A DNA stretch of 64,000 bases, taken from NCBI GenBank assembly GCA_037954235.1, contig JBBMOA010000020.1, positions 19,686,677-19,750,676 of the forward strand, in the 5' to 3' direction. The notes below the pieces were generated by a model. The model was not told where the DNA came from. It searched no databases and was given only the letters and a program-made list of their open reading frames with translations. The stretch is from Aulostomus chinensis (taxonomy: Eukaryota > Chordata > Actinopteri > Syngnathiformes > Aulostomidae). The translations under genes and the position numbers were made by a program. This document shows positions 24,301 through 38,074 of this stretch, piece after piece; position 1 is the first letter of the stretch, and the number at the start of each line of letters is the position of its first letter.

Positions 24301-26763
24301 TCCATATTGGAGTAAATGAACTGCAAAAAAAAAATCAGAACTATCAATGGTGGACTTTTAATAAATCTTCAGTAGTTTGTATTTGTCTTTTATTTCAAAT
24401 GGTCAGTCTTTGATGTGGACACATTCGTAAAACCTCACGTCACTGAAGTCAAGTTGCATATTGTTTAAAAAGGCTGCTGCCTCGAGAGCTTCTGGCCTTA
24501 CAAGCAAACCTCAGCAAAAGGTGATGTGATACGTGTGCAAACGCATAAACAACAAGCCACAAAGACTGCCTTGCATCGACCACAGCCGCCGTCCTGGCAG
24601 TCAGCTTGGCGTGGAGCTGTTTAGCAACTTGCATCATTGATCACTTAAAGTGAGTACCCACCAACCGCCCCACCCCCAATCGGCATCCTATCACATGAGG
24701 CGTGGGGGTGGGGTGGAGTGCAAGAGGTGCAATTAGCTGCTCCCAAGAGCACCGATGGAGTGACAGACAATCAACTCAGAGAGAGGGAGGAAGGAAGGAA
24801 GAGGGGAGGCAGCTAAATAAAAGAGGAGAGGAGGGGGGGGGTCATTACCCAAATGGGTCGTTATGCCCCATCTATCCATCCCGTGCTGCCATACCCTCTC
24901 GCCCACACCACAGGACTTTTAATTGGCCCAGTGCACAGTGTTTGCTCAAGCACTCTGCAAGTTCGGAGAAGGGCTCTGTAGGGGAATGCGGTAAACTCAC
25001 TCATGCTGGAATATCTAAGATGGAAAAGAGTGGGTAGAGAAGCTGGCTGTGTGCGTGTATGCATTTATGTGTAGATCATCTAAACTCATATCAACATTAA
25101 GATTTTTATATCCAGCCACGTGGATAATGAGCAGCTAGAGTTTTTGTGATTTCCTGTGAGGGGGAACATAAAGAGCAATCAGCAATCTTCAGGACTCATT
25201 ATGTTGCTGCTGCCACTGCATTAAAAGTACCGGTCACTAAACCTAAACTTACCAGCAAAACGAAGCCTTGTTTATAGAGCTCAATACGACTATAATTTCT
25301 ACATTGTTTTCATGAGCAGATTGTACAAGAATGCATGTTCAATACACTGTAACAAGCACAAAGGGTTGTGTAATGTTTCAGCGCTGATGACCTCAGTGCA
25401 TGCTGAGCTCATCATGAGCCTCCTCTGCTCAAATCCATATGCTTTGCACCTCCAGAGTGTTAATTTAGATCCGTTTTGTAAGAGCGAGGTTCACTTCAAA
25501 GTTGAACAGACTCTGCGGTCCCTGGGAGGGAGTAGAACTGAAGCTGCCGGTTACATACTGAGAGACTCGGGTCTTGTCGGCTGCTCGGAGCATAAGTCTG
25601 ACGGATGCTCCCTGAGGGATTACCTCACCTGGTGAAGACGGAGGGTCCTCGGCTGCTGGCGACGTCATCCTGGTGGACTTTTAAAGCAGTTCATGTATCG
25701 TACTTACTTCAGGTGTCAGTATTTCCTTAAAAGTACAGTTTGAAGTTTAAGTATTTTGAAACAGCAATAGAAAATATAGACCAGCCATTGCTGGATTCCA
25801 GTGTCAAACACTGAAGAGTCACTGAGTACGCACCTGTTCAAATTCAGATCTTCCAAAACTGGGACACAGTTAATGTACTTTACTGTGAAAACCTCTGCCA
25901 AGGTGATGTGATGCCCTCAGATCCATGAAACCAAATTGACTGATCCTCAAGTTCTGCAATATGTGATCAAAAACAAGCCACAGTTGTGTTGGTTTTGTTT
26001 GTTTTTTTTGGGGGGTGGGGTGTGGGATATCCCTCGAACAGGCAAATGATCACAAAGTCATAACAAAAACATAAATAAAATCAAGAAAAAGCAAATCGCA
26101 TTCATACACCTTAAAACAAACTTCATTCTATTTTTCGCAATGAATCCTTCTTGGAAGAAATTAGATTTGCACCGATTGTTTCATGTTAAAACCACGAACA
26201 GCATCTCAGTTGTCATGTCAACAAGAGTAGGACAGACAACCTGACAATGACCTCATCACCTAATGTCCTCTCTCCCTGCTCCGCCTCCACAGAGTGCCTG
26301 AAGATCGTGTAGCTTCGGCATCATCCTGCCAACAGACGCAGGTGAAAACATGCCTTCCTCTTGTAGGTACTATGACATATTCATTCAAATTTACTGAATA
26401 GTGAACTGAAGGAAAATTGAATATGGCCCAAAAAAAAAGAGATTAGCCCTTTGCAAATGGAACCGATAAAGTGTGGATCTGAAGTGGAGCCATGCTTTTA
26501 GATAAGTCTCTGTATCCTGACTCAGAGGCACGAAAAGGTTTTTTTCCGAGCAACTTTGAGCTGTTGATTCAGCTCTGAGTGTTCAGTCTCTGGTGCGTTA
26601 CAGAGAGTTCAAGCTGCTATCACACCAGTTCAAATATCCCCTCCACGCTGGAGGAGGAAGAGCTTTAATACAGTCTAACACACATCTTCGCCGGAGGAAA
26701 ATCAAACTGCGTCTTTCAAGTTATTTCTGAATACCCAAGCAGGGCAATTTCCCCTTTGTCCAG
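24301..26763. other. Non-genic block with one candidate exon
   Basis: 26293-26341 is bounded by a strong acceptor-like tract (CCTGCTCCGCCTCCACAG) and a donor-like GTGAAA. Elsewhere GA/GGAAGG-rich tracts lie at 24780-24840 and T/G-rich at 26000. No gene recognised. Confidence 0.3.
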
Positions 26764-27015
26764 TCCATCCATCCATCTTTCAATACTGCTTATCTGTTAA
26801 GGGTCGTGGGGGTGGAGCCTATCCAAGCTGACACTGGGCGAGAGGTGGGGTTCACCCTGGAGGGGTCGCCAGTACATCGAATGGCCATCTGGAGGAATAA
26901 GGGGTTCAGTATCTTGCTCAAGGACACTTGGACATGGTCAGCGGGGGAAGTGAGGATCGAACCAGCAACCCTTCGGTTGCTCGACGGCCACTCTACCTCT
27001 GAGCCACACTGCTGC
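26764..27015 (-). repeat. tRNA-derived SINE, family B
   Basis: On the minus strand the head carries a perfect A box (TGGCTCAGAGG, complement at 26996-27006) and a perfect B box (GTTCGATCC, complement at 26954-26962). The middle reads TCCTTGAGCAAGATACTGAA, and the 3' part shares the GGATAGGCTCCA-type segment and ATGG tail with family A. The head and middle differ from family A, so this is a distinct SINE sharing the same 3' end. A second copy is at 46785. Confidence 0.75.
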
Positions 27016-28270
27016 ACATCCACAGTTGTTTTAAAAGATACGACCAAGCAAAACTGAGAGAAATAGTGATGGGGAAAAGAGTTTTGTCTCACTGTGTTTT
27101 AATTTGTGCTCATCTTTGTGCTTGAAAAAGAGGCTGCTCTGAGGGACGTATTAGTTGCATCAATAACATATAGTAAGGAAGATTCTCACACACAACCTCA
27201 CACACTCGCAAACACAAACGAACATTTTCTGATTGCCCTGTCTGATCCGGGTACATCACACTAAAAACAAAACCCCATCAGAGCCACTCACAGGTCTGTA
27301 ATTGATGTGCTCAACTTATCCAGTTGGAACAGAGGAACGGGATGGTGAATTAATCATGGAGGGATGAGTGTGAGCTCGCGGGAGAGAGCGACGCAGTCAG
27401 AGAGCAGCAATGAGTGATGATGAAGGTGAGCACAGGCAGGATGGAAGTCATGAATGCGCTAAACGGGGCAGAGCGAGCACAACGTCATGTTCAACTGCAT
27501 GACCATACTTAGTCTGTATGACGTAATGGCTGCAGCACACAGTCCACTGATGAAACACATTGTGGCACGAGTGTACGTCTACATTGAAGCCAGAGACGGG
27601 TCGCCTCTCACGCTTTGTAAAGGTCTGTCTTGTCTTTTTTTTAAAACATTTTTTTATTCAGTCTTGTCTTGGACATAGGCGACTCCAGATTTTACCAGAC
27701 CACAACCGTAGCAATAGTGCTAAATTGAACGTGGCTTCAAATTCAATCAGCAATGTGACTTGATGTTTCTTAACGATATTAGAATCTTTTCGGGTAAACG
27801 GCTGCCTCCCTTCACACCTCAACTGAAGAAGGGTGGAAGATGTCAGACAAATAATTCGTTATTGAATTTGGACACACAAAATCTTGAGTTTCTCTATCAA
27901 AACAAACTTTGAGGACAAAAAAAAGCAACCGGACCCTCGCTGAGACGGTCTCCTGGCTCTGGTCTTGAGTTGGTGTCGCTTTTTTAGCCTCGGTCATGGC
28001 TTCATCTCAACCTGCCCTGGTCGTGCTGGCACACTCTTGGTTTAGGTGGTTTTGACACTATTGAGAACACGTGATCATCTTTGTTATCATGTGACTGTGT
28101 GCGACAATCCGTTACAGCTATGATTCATGTCTGATAGTCTCCAGATCTCTAGGAAGGGTTGCATAAGACCACCTGCCTTGACACAGAGCCTTTTGCTGTA
28201 TTTTGTGGCTGCACACCCTCCCAGTGCTGTCCCTATTGGCATTAGCTGATGCAGTCAGTGTCCACTGTGG

Positions 28271-28273
28271 GGT

Positions 28274-28304
<31 letters not shown>
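28271..28304. repeat. (GT)n(G)n compound tract
   Basis: About nine GT units directly followed by about 16 G. Confidence 0.9.
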
Positions 28305-28788
28305 TGACAGGACTGATGGAGCCCAGTTTGTTGTTTGGGTAAAATACGGCATCTGTTTGCCACATGAAAAACTGAATGAGTCAGAGAGACATAAGGGAAC
28401 CCAAGACACTGCTGCACCAATGTCTGCTCCTGCCTGCACTCCAAGGGGGGACGAGAGTGCCTGGATATGCTTAGTGGACTGAAAGTTAAGTTTAACAGGA
28501 CTGCAACGGAACATGCACTGTGGACCTTTCATTGCACGCTCTCGACAGTAACAGCCGCAACTCGCTTTCCAGCAACTGCAGTAAAAACGGTCCTAAATCA
28601 GTGTGGCGTCATGAAGCCAGTAAGACGAGCGCAGATTTGACCAGAGTGTCCTTTGTTATAGTTCGTTTTGTGCACTGCACACATGCAAACTAAACAGCTG
28701 TCTGTGAATAAGAGTGACCCGGCCAGAGGTGAGATGCACCCCCCACATGCTTGATTGTGAGGCGTGTGGACGTGAGTACTGACCTGAA

Positions 28789-28812
28789 GGGTTAGGTTAG
28801 GGTTAGGCTAAC
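28789..28812 (+). repeat. Short telomere-like repeat
   Basis: GGGTTAGGTTAGGGTTAGGC contains about three imperfect copies of the vertebrate telomere unit. It is short and degenerate and most likely a chance or microsatellite-like tract. Confidence 0.5.
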
Positions 28813-31465
28813 ACTAAATGCCGGAATGGTCTGTAAAGCTCAGAAAGGACGAGGAGATGATCACCCAACCTTTTCGCCGATGTCGACACCAGGAGTAGCG
28901 CTGTTTAAACTGGGAGCGTGTTTTGGGACAAATGTGGGTTTATTGGATCGGAAGCGGGACCTCCCAGAGGGCGCCAGGTGTAATTTCTTTTGCTCCATTT
29001 TAAACAGGCTTCGTGGGGATCTGCTAAACCTGCTTCCATGCTAGGATGAGGGCTGTAGCATATGCTTAATTGAAGAGGGAGCCTGTTATTTCCAAAACTG
29101 GACAGGATATTTAGATTGATTTATTCCTTTGCTCCATATTTCTCCTGAGGCTGTGGGGTCCCTGTATAAATGATTCATTTTTGATGAGACAAAGAAAAGA
29201 TGATTGTGAGCAGCAGCTTCCCTCTGGGTTGGACCGCCGAGACCTGTCTTTTTGAAGCAGGAATCCTGAGTTTGCTGAAACTGTTTCACTTCAGCTGACT
29301 TCTGCTGTAGGGATTATGTGGTTTACACAGCGCATTTAACTATTCCTGCTCTGAGTTATGGGCCATGGATAAATATAAGTACGGTGGCCCTGAGAGCCCA
29401 GCACTCTGCAACTTTAGAAAACATCTTTACTGGCATTTAGAAAATGTGATATTTTTTTGCCTGCTTGTGATCCTCTCGTGAGATTATACTGAAGTCAGCT
29501 GACGTTGCGTACGCTTGGTTTATGATCTCCACCAAACCGGGTGGAGGGGTATAGCGTGTGCATTGAAAAAAATTTAACACATTTTAGGGTTTGATGAGTC
29601 ATAGCGCCACCAGGTGTCAGGTTGGTGTGAACGCAGAGTTTTTAATCAAGCTTGGTTACCGTGGCAAATTTTGATATTTTGCCGCAGAGCACAAATCTTT
29701 TGTAACTGGACTCCTTATGGTCAGATCTTTTCCAGCCGTCGAGAGTCCCGGCCTGAAGACCTCTCCGAGCGGAATTACAGTTACAGGAGGTCAGGCTAAT
29801 GTAATGATCTACGCACAGCAACAGAATGCCACCTAGTGGACGTGTTAATCTGCTCTTTCGTGCAAAAAGGAACATACTTGAGGTTTCGCCAGCGTGACAC
29901 TGTGCAGAACCGCGTATGCTGTGGGCCGGCTCATCAACGCTGCCAGCTTTGATTACTGTAGGGTACCAGCACCAGAGTGCCGGGAGAGTTTTTGTAATGT
30001 GTTAGAATTTGATCCCATGTGTTGTCAAACTGATGAAGATGTCTCCTTAAGATGCAGCATGTTGAGCATCTGTATACAGAACATGACATGAGAGATGGTG
30101 ACAGGGTTTAATCGCTTTTGATTTTGACTGACTCGTGTTTAGACTCACTGGATTAAAGAAAAAGGCAGAACTTAAGAAGTGGCAAAAAAAAAAAAAAAGA
30201 CGGGAATGATGACAGAAGCTGGGGGAATGATCGACAATAACATCCCTGTATTATCATTTAAAGTGGGAGCTATTCATCTTGATGCCTGTGCGATTGTGTG
30301 TCTCCAAGTCAGACATCGAAGGTGTCAAAAATCATCCATCTGCCACTGTACACCACATTGGCTTTGAACTGAATGGGTGCAACTTTAATGATCTATCCAG
30401 TTTTTTGCTGCATACATTTCTTCAATGTACCTTACAAGGATGAAATGACATTGTACCAAAAAAAGGATATGACATTGAGAAGAATATCACTTTGAGTACT
30501 TTCCACCTTCCCTGTCTGATGTGAAACGGTGCGACGGGGTGGACTTCTGTGGCGCCGTTCTGTTTCAACAGCAATGACAAAAAAAGACAAAAATCAAAGT
30601 TGGAACAGACTATTACTAAGAGACTCAAATAACCGTCTCATGACTGGTTCAGACGTGCTGCAGTGGAACCACATGCTAGGTCGGATATTCCTGTTACATG
30701 GCCCAACTACTTCTCCTCACCACCACTTCCTGTCTCTCCTTAAATCTGTTCCACTCCAGTGAACTCTCTTCTTTTAATCCTATCTGATGAGGACCCCAGT
30801 TGTCCCCCCTACCACTACTATTGCATGGAGAAATGTATGCTAATGTGAACCCGGCTGCAAAAATGGAAATTAGTCTCCTCGCACTCTCGTAGCAACAGCG
30901 TGAGACAATGCAGCCGGGAAAGATACAGCACTGTTCCAAACAACCCCCAAACAGGAAGATAAGAACTTGTCAAATTTGATCAGTAATGAATTATGCATCA
31001 CCGGCCACTGAGTTAAAGCTTCGTGCTTTTGATGAATCCCTTTTATCTCTTCATCTGTCTTAGCCATCGCGCACGGCTGTCTGCAAAGCTGTCTTTATGC
31101 GTTTTCATTTTAAAGAGTGGAAACATCTCTGAGCGGTTGTGTAGCTAAGATTTAGCGTCCACATGGGTTAGTAACAGGGAGAGAGCTCATTTTTGTTTTT
31201 CTCAGCGCTGTGGGGGCATGAAGAAAAAAAACCCCAACAACCTCATGTTGTTATTTTAGCATAGCATGAACAAAGGCAGCTTGCCAACAGATCTTCCAGG
31301 GAAACCTTAGATGCAAACTGATAGAAACCTTTATCACTGATCCCTCTCCATCTGGACGAGTGGTCGGGGAGAGAGCTGCTAACAGGATTATGTCTTGCTG
31401 GTTCACCTTTACCAAGAAGACAGAGGCAAGATCGATATGTGACTAATGTGATCAGGGAAGTCTAG

Positions 31466-31485
31466 CCCCCCCCCCCCCCCCCCCC
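31466..31485. repeat. C homopolymer, 20 bases
   Basis: One of about nine long C or G runs (others at 17282, 20870, 31889, 48585, 52260, 63456, and G at 49579 and 59526). Confidence 0.9.
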
Positions 31486-32339
31486 ATCTTCTGCCTTCAA
31501 GGAAACTCCATTAAGCATGTGACTATGGAGCTCCTGCACAAAACCGCAGTTTTTCCTCCTTGTCTGCAGCGAGCACAATATGCTCCTGAAATGGGATACG
31601 TCTGATATCCAGCGGTGTCTCTCAATTTCAAATATATGAATCCATTGTTGGAGAATTGATGGGAGAATCAGCCACATTGCTATCAGATCAAGGTTCTTGT
31701 CAGTAACAATTCAGCATGCAATCCTGGTGCATTTCCATTTACCTACAGCCCATGATGGCTGGTAGCGTGAGCCCAGCATATCTCATTAAAATGGAGCAGA
31801 ATTCAGCTGCCTTGTCTATTGTGCTCAGTAATTCCTTGGTGATGTATTCCTTCCCCTTCTTACTAATGTAACAACGTTTCAGATCCAACCCCCCCCCCCC
31901 CCCCCATTTTCTCCTTTTCTGGAAAGCAGAGTCTGATTTTCCTGAAGTTAATGAAATTGTCACAGCACCTTAGGAAATCGCCAGCGTGTAAGCAATAACA
32001 TCTGGCAAATAGATGGCGCATGTAATGTCCGCTGAGCCTCACTACACACAACCCTGTTAATGAGTGGAGAGACGGAATGACACACAGACATGGAGACAAG
32101 AGCCGACAGACAAACGGAATAAATGACAGACCGGCCACACAGGAGGACGACGGCAGCCAAGTGTGAACAAGGAGATGGAGAAAGGGAAGACTCAGTCACT
32201 AATTAAATTCTGGCTGCTTGTGTCATGCTTGTGAAGGAAGTTTTGAATGAGCGGCATCAAGTTTAGCGTCATAAAGACTTGCAGTCACATAAATGGATCA
32301 CTGAACAATTATTGCGATTAATCAATCAGAAGCGGATGT
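31486..32339. other. Unique sequence, candidate conserved noncoding element
   Basis: 31490-31870 is unique, balanced in composition, free of repeats and without a convincing frame, lying between two long C runs (31466, 31889). It has the look of conserved noncoding DNA, which only a cross-species alignment could confirm. Confidence 0.25.
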
Positions 32340-32870
32340 CCGAGCCTGGTTTGTTACAGCATACTTCATATTTCATGGAAAATGGTGACGCTCGGGGTTC
32401 CGGTTAGCTCTCTGCAAACAAACGTGGGTAAATAATTGAAATGCGCTCTCCTCTAGACTTTTGTGATGTGATCAGACTGAATGGACCGAATTCTCATCGT
32501 GAAATTAGTCATTTTACCGCGGCTGCATGATGTTCAATAACAATTCATCCAACGATGGAGTCATGGTGCTATGGTGTGTGCCGCCTCCAGACTTTTCAGA
32601 TCTTATCAGACCAGCTGGATCTGAAGGTGAGTGCCAAACAAGAATTTATTTATTTTTTTTTCCAGGGGTTGTGACATTCAAAACAGTGGATCAACTCTTC
32701 TACGGCCACAGCAATATGTGTAGTTATGGAGCTACAACAGAGCCACCACCAGTTAGCATTCATGCGATCTCGGATAAATGGTTTTACATCATCTAGACTT
32801 TAATGTGTAATCAGACCAAATGGAGTGACGGTGGGGAAAAGAAAAGTTACTTCTTTTTTTTTTTTTTTTA
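32340..32870 (+). repeat. Dispersed repeat, copy with internal repeated module
   Basis: Related to 58880-59520. Inside it, a module of AGACTTT, a short spacer, ATCAGA and then (C/A)(A/T)GG-like sequence occurs three times, near 32455-32490, 32590-32612 and 32793-32823. A donor-like GTGAGT (32627) and an acceptor-like TTTTTTTTTCCAG (ending about 32666) lie only about 40 bases apart, too close for a vertebrate intron. No coding sequence is seen. Confidence 0.4.
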
Positions 32871-34853
32871 ACAATTGAGATCAGAACCGGTCTTGAAATG
32901 ACTAATGTGGGATTTAGGAAACTCTGATTGCATTGATTCATTACTGTTTTCCAACATTTCCTGGACCGTTCAATACCATGGGGAATCAAAACTGTAATCT
33001 ACAGTTTATCCACTTATGCAAAGAATCATTACTTACTGCCCCCAGTGCGCGTGCGGCGACAGCGGCGGCGATGTGCGTTTATGCAACATGTGCTATGTGT
33101 TGAGGTTTGAATACTGATGAGGAAAATCAATCAGGATATTTTGCCAATCTGCTCTGAGTCATTTATTGGATTTAGCTTTGAGGTCAGAATTGCGCTTCAC
33201 TCGAAATTAGCATGAATGCACAGTCGCACCAGAGAGTCTCGCAGCAAGATTCATTTCAGTCAGACAGGTCATGTTTGAAATATTTATGACAACAGCAGTA
33301 AGAGATTGGCACCCAGGCTCCAACTGGCATGTGTTTATATCCAGATATTGGGGAGTGATGAGCAAATGTTCTAAATCCCCCGCCAGAGCCTGCAGGTGGT
33401 TGCTGGGGGCTGAATAATGGGCTGTGATGCAGGGCACCAGAGGGGGAGATGGGAAATCCCTGTCGTTTAAGTAAACCGTCAAATTGGGTGATTGGTAGAT
33501 GACTTAGCTGTGCAGCTGGAGAGAGCTGATTGAACTCGCCGCGCCCCAGTCATGCACTCATCAAATAGCTGTGGTGCTATCCTGAGGAAGCAGTAGCTGC
33601 CATTGGGTGGAGTTTTATGTTCCTTGGTCCTGTTCCAGGGGCTGACCAGGACCTCTCAATCGTAGAAGAACTGAATAAAGGTTGATGGACACAGCAAATT
33701 TAAAAAACATAAACATTCTTAATCTTAAAACCTGCTCGCTTGAAGCGGATTGTACCTTTGCAAAATGCATAGAGATGCCATTGACATACGTCAGCTCTTT
33801 CCGTCGCTGGCGCCTTCCCCGAAGTTAACAAACGTGGTTGGTACTCGCTGACCAACTGAAGGTAACGCAAGACCACAATTTTCAATGGTGGATGAGCAGG
33901 ACGACGGCTTCTACTCTTTGCTGCAACTCGACCGACACCTTCATCTTCCGATGAAAATACACAACGTAACCCAGTTGATAAATTAACAGGACCTCTATTA
34001 GGGGAGGCTGTGTGTAGCTGACGAACCCCTCAGACCGCCGGTACAAACCTTTTGTTTTTACAGCAAATCAAATCTGATTTTGTGACGGAAAAGTTTTAAA
34101 ACAGGCGAGAGCATTGAACCTAAAATAAAACGGCCCCTTTCAAAAACATGCATTTCTTCTACTTCTTTTTTTTTTTTTTTAATCGCTCACGTCTATGTTA
34201 ACATTAATTAATGTACAGTTCACCATTTACAAACTACATTGTAGGTAAGTCTGTCCATCCAAACTTTTCAAAAGCATCCTACTCAATTGTGGTTGCAAGC
34301 ACAGTTGTGAAGCTGTGAGCTAGAATGGCTGCTTGCGCCTCTCCGCAGTGGTTTTTAATATTTCTTTGCTACCTTTGCTGGGGTGATTTGCTTTGAACAT
34401 TTATAGCTTTTCCATTCATTAATTTTTGTTCTGTTCATGATTCCAAACACCAAATAAAACATATTTTCTTTCAACACTCCCGTGATGAGTTTCTTAATTT
34501 CACACTCGGTGAAATTGTGCTTCCTCTCCGCTGTCGTTTTCATTGCCATGTCTGATAACTTGAGGTGCAAATAGTCTTTATCTATACGTGATTGAGCCAT
34601 TAAAGGCCTGACTTCTTCCATTCATGGCTAAAGATGGGAGTGAAAATCAGGTGTGTGCATGCACATACAGTGACAGTAGGCTGAGTTTTATACATCTGGG
34701 CACAGAACAGGACCGTCCTCTGCTGCTTGGAAGGCCTCCATCCCGACCTGGCTGCCAGCTGGCTTGTTCCTGCCGCTGCTGCCGCCTCTCCATCACAGCC
34801 ACCATCATAACCAGGGAGATTGCTTGAGTGAAGACAGGGCATGGAGAGGGAGA

Positions 34854-34903
<50 letters not shown>

Positions 34904-37900
34904 GGGAGCTGCCAGTTTGCACCATCCTCACCCGCTCACTGAGATGTTAAATGTGTTTTCGGCCTCTCTGCCTCTCATCACCGGCTTGTCGATTGGTATG
35001 CAGACGGCGACTGTGATTCATTGCAGACGGCCTCCTTTACCAATTCTTTCATCCGGGGCCGCACTCTCATCCCCAGCTGTTGTGAGAATCATTTATGATA
35101 ACAACAGGACAATCAGCGAAACGTTGTTTGAGTAAAACACATTCAAGTGTCGTTGCGGTCGGCCTCCTGTAGTCAGAGTAATGCTTGTTCTGCTTTTTAA
35201 TGAAGCCTGGCTCCACTTGCCTTTAATCAGCTGGCCAAGAGGAGGAGAAAACTGATGTGATTATCTATTTATTAGGCAGTCCTCCTTGTGTTTTCCCATG
35301 TTCTTTGGCACCCGCACGTCCCATTAGAAGTGTGCGGTCAGCAGTGCTGAGGGCAGCACGTTGAACCCGCGTCGCACCATAATTAGGCCCCCCTCCACAT
35401 ATCACTGTTCTGCTTGGCTGTGCTCTCGGGAGACACACTCATCATGTCGATACACGTACCCCAGACACCGAACGCCTGACCCCGCTGATGCACACAAGCC
35501 CGAGGTAAATACACACCCGCAAACGAGCTCCTAGGTCTGTGCAGGCGTCCCCATTTGTGATGTGGGCGGGGGAGGAGGGAGTAAGTGCAATTATTTTAAC
35601 CGAGTGTGATTTGATTTGGAAACTCTGTCATTGAAAAATACGCTGTTTAAATAATGAGTGTTTTTTTTTTTTTTTTTTTGTGGATATCTGTAATATGGAT
35701 GTTTTCTTTAATCTGTAGAATATAATTTGTAGGGTGGACATCTCTGCAGGACCGCAATATTAAATTTAAAATGCCATTTTGACAAACGATTAGCTTTCAA
35801 TAAATATTATGCCCTCCTGTGATTCAAAAATTGCAGTAAGGTATATTGCAATTTTGATTAACTGCATATATATGAAGAATGATGAGGGTGATTAATTATT
35901 TTACACGTTTTCATGGCCCCTGGTCAAACATTCCAGTCTCAGTTCAGGATATAGAGGTATACATTGAGCTATATTACCAATTCTCATGAAGATTAAGATT
36001 CTTTTAGACTTCTGTCGTACCGACTGCTACACATTTGCATTCATACCCCCTTTTTGCAGACACTGGTGTCTGTTCTCATTTTACATCTATTAGCAACATG
36101 TACAGTTTTGGATTCCAGCCCGGGAATTCAGTAAATGCTGGAAAATATGATGATTGATAACTAAGTACATACTTACAGAGATGATTGCTTTTTCCTGTCT
36201 CTCTCATCTGCCCACTTTTTTTATTTTTTCTCCCATCAATGCCCCTACAATGTGAGTACATGCAGACGATGACACACATCCATATGAAGAGATGCGGGGA
36301 AGAAAATGCAGATGCAATTTGCATTAGCATCTGAGAAAAATGAAAAAAATTAAATCTAATTTCATGATGAGCGCTGCAGGAAGAATAAAGGCTTGAGAGC
36401 CAACAGAAGCTTAAGGGAAGTGGAATTCACATCTTTGAGCTTGAAATTATCATTTTCATCATCTTCTCAGTTGCTTGGACACTAACAAGCGCCTCAGTAG
36501 ACTTAGAATACAGGGAATACATGATGAAGAAATAGAGTTTGTTACTGAATTAAATATTACTTTTTTCAGTTTTTTTTTTTTTTGTCAGCTATTTGCCAAG
36601 CGCCGCTCACGTCCCAGGTGTTTCTTTGGTTAAGATTTGAATTTTAAGATGAGGACCGAGAGACAAAGCCGTGTGATGAGGTTTCAACAACCTCAGTAAA
36701 CCGGTTCTCTGTTACTGCCGAGCGTACAACATCATGAATATTTGAAATGTTGGCAGAGCATGTCGGAGTCTGAGCATATCATTCCCCCAAAGGCATGCTT
36801 AACTGACGGTAGAGGAAAAAAAAAAAAAAAATCTAGAGATGAACAGACAGGGAAAAAGCCACAACTATTATTCTTGATTAAAACAGGGTTGTTGTTTTTT
36901 TTAAATACATATATTAATTACTCCTCTCCAAACTGCTTCGTGTTGCAAAATACATGATGACACGGTGGGAAATGAACAAAGGTTTTGTTTGGGTTTTTTT
37001 GTTTGTTTTTTCAACCACTGATTTTACTGAGTCCAGAGACAGCAAAGGTAAGCAGTTGCTCACTTCTGAAATTTCCTGACACACTGCAAAGAGAGATCAC
37101 GTCCCCAGGCTCTGTCTTCCTAGATATACTTCGGCTGCTGATGTCACCCCATTCCTCCAGCTATATTTGACTGATGGGAAGTCCAGACAAGCCATGCACG
37201 TGTGTTTTTTCTCTAGTTTTTCAGGCTTGCACAATGAAAAACGCGAAATTGATGAGACATGCAGGACAAAGTCATCAAAAGGACACAATGAAGTGATTTG
37301 CTTTCAGGGTTGTAGAAGTTGTATGAAAGGTACAGTATAAACACATTTGTTGTGGTAAAGAGTGCCGCAGGAATTACATTTTTGATGCTGTTCCCAAAGT
37401 CCCTTGACTTGAAACTAGTAGGATTTTGACTTTAGATTTATAGATAAACCATTTCAAGTTTTGCTGAGCAGGTTAATGACAAGGAAATACCTCAGTTTTG
37501 GAACATTTGACTGTTTTGAAAGCGTAAATACAAGCGCTCGAAGTACAAAGCTAACGTTATGCTAACGAATGATACCATAGATGCGTGACCTCTTTATCAA
37601 CACCACTAGCTCTGCACTTAATTCTTGAACATTTTACATGTCATTTGACTGCTTGTTCAGACGCACAAACACTTTGGTGAGGTATCACTTTTGTTTTATT
37701 CAGTAGAGCACAACATTCAAATATGTTAAGCTTGTGTGAATCTCAGACCTTATTTCAGGCATTAAACTTGAAACCCATTGACTTTGAGACATTTGGAAGT
37801 ACAACAGCGCAAGTACAGCCAGGTATTATAAATTACTCCCGTACCGTCCTATTCATTATATAATGCTGTTTTATATGACTCAAAATAATTGCCTTTGCCT

Positions 37901-38074
37901 CGAGTCTTTACCTAACATAATGTGCACTTGCAAAATCCTACATAGAAGCATGACGAACAGTGTTCTGTTCAATCGCTGTGTTCCGTATGTGTCTTCATAC
38001 CAATTAATGTGACCTCAAAGCAAAAGATTAGCGAGCTCTTTGATGGTGGTGCTTTGTTGTCATTTAAGACTCAA
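32871..38074. other. Non-genic block; several unique AT-rich stretches
   Basis: 33190-33480, 34920-35400 and 35640-36500 are unique, with CTTTAATCAG- and ATTAATTA-like words and no coding signal. T runs occur near 34170, 35660 and 36570. No gene recognised. Confidence 0.25.
34857..34899. repeat. (GA)n microsatellite
   Basis: About 20 GA units inside a purine-rich stretch. Confidence 0.95.

Larger units (their letters stand above)
27016..31465. other. Non-genic block
   Basis: At 27411 an ATG reads five codons (MSDDE) into a donor-like GTGAGC (27427), a possible first coding exon but unsupported. 29080-29290 is unique sequence of possible regulatory interest. The telomere-like tract at 28789 and compound tract at 28271 lie here. 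No gene recognised. Confidence 0.3.

Noticed and set aside
28789..28812. Interstitial telomere or chromosome-fusion scar
   Set aside because: Only about three imperfect units; far too short.
32627..32666. Donor-acceptor pair forming a ~40-base intron
   Set aside because: Too short for a vertebrate intron and located inside a dispersed repeat.
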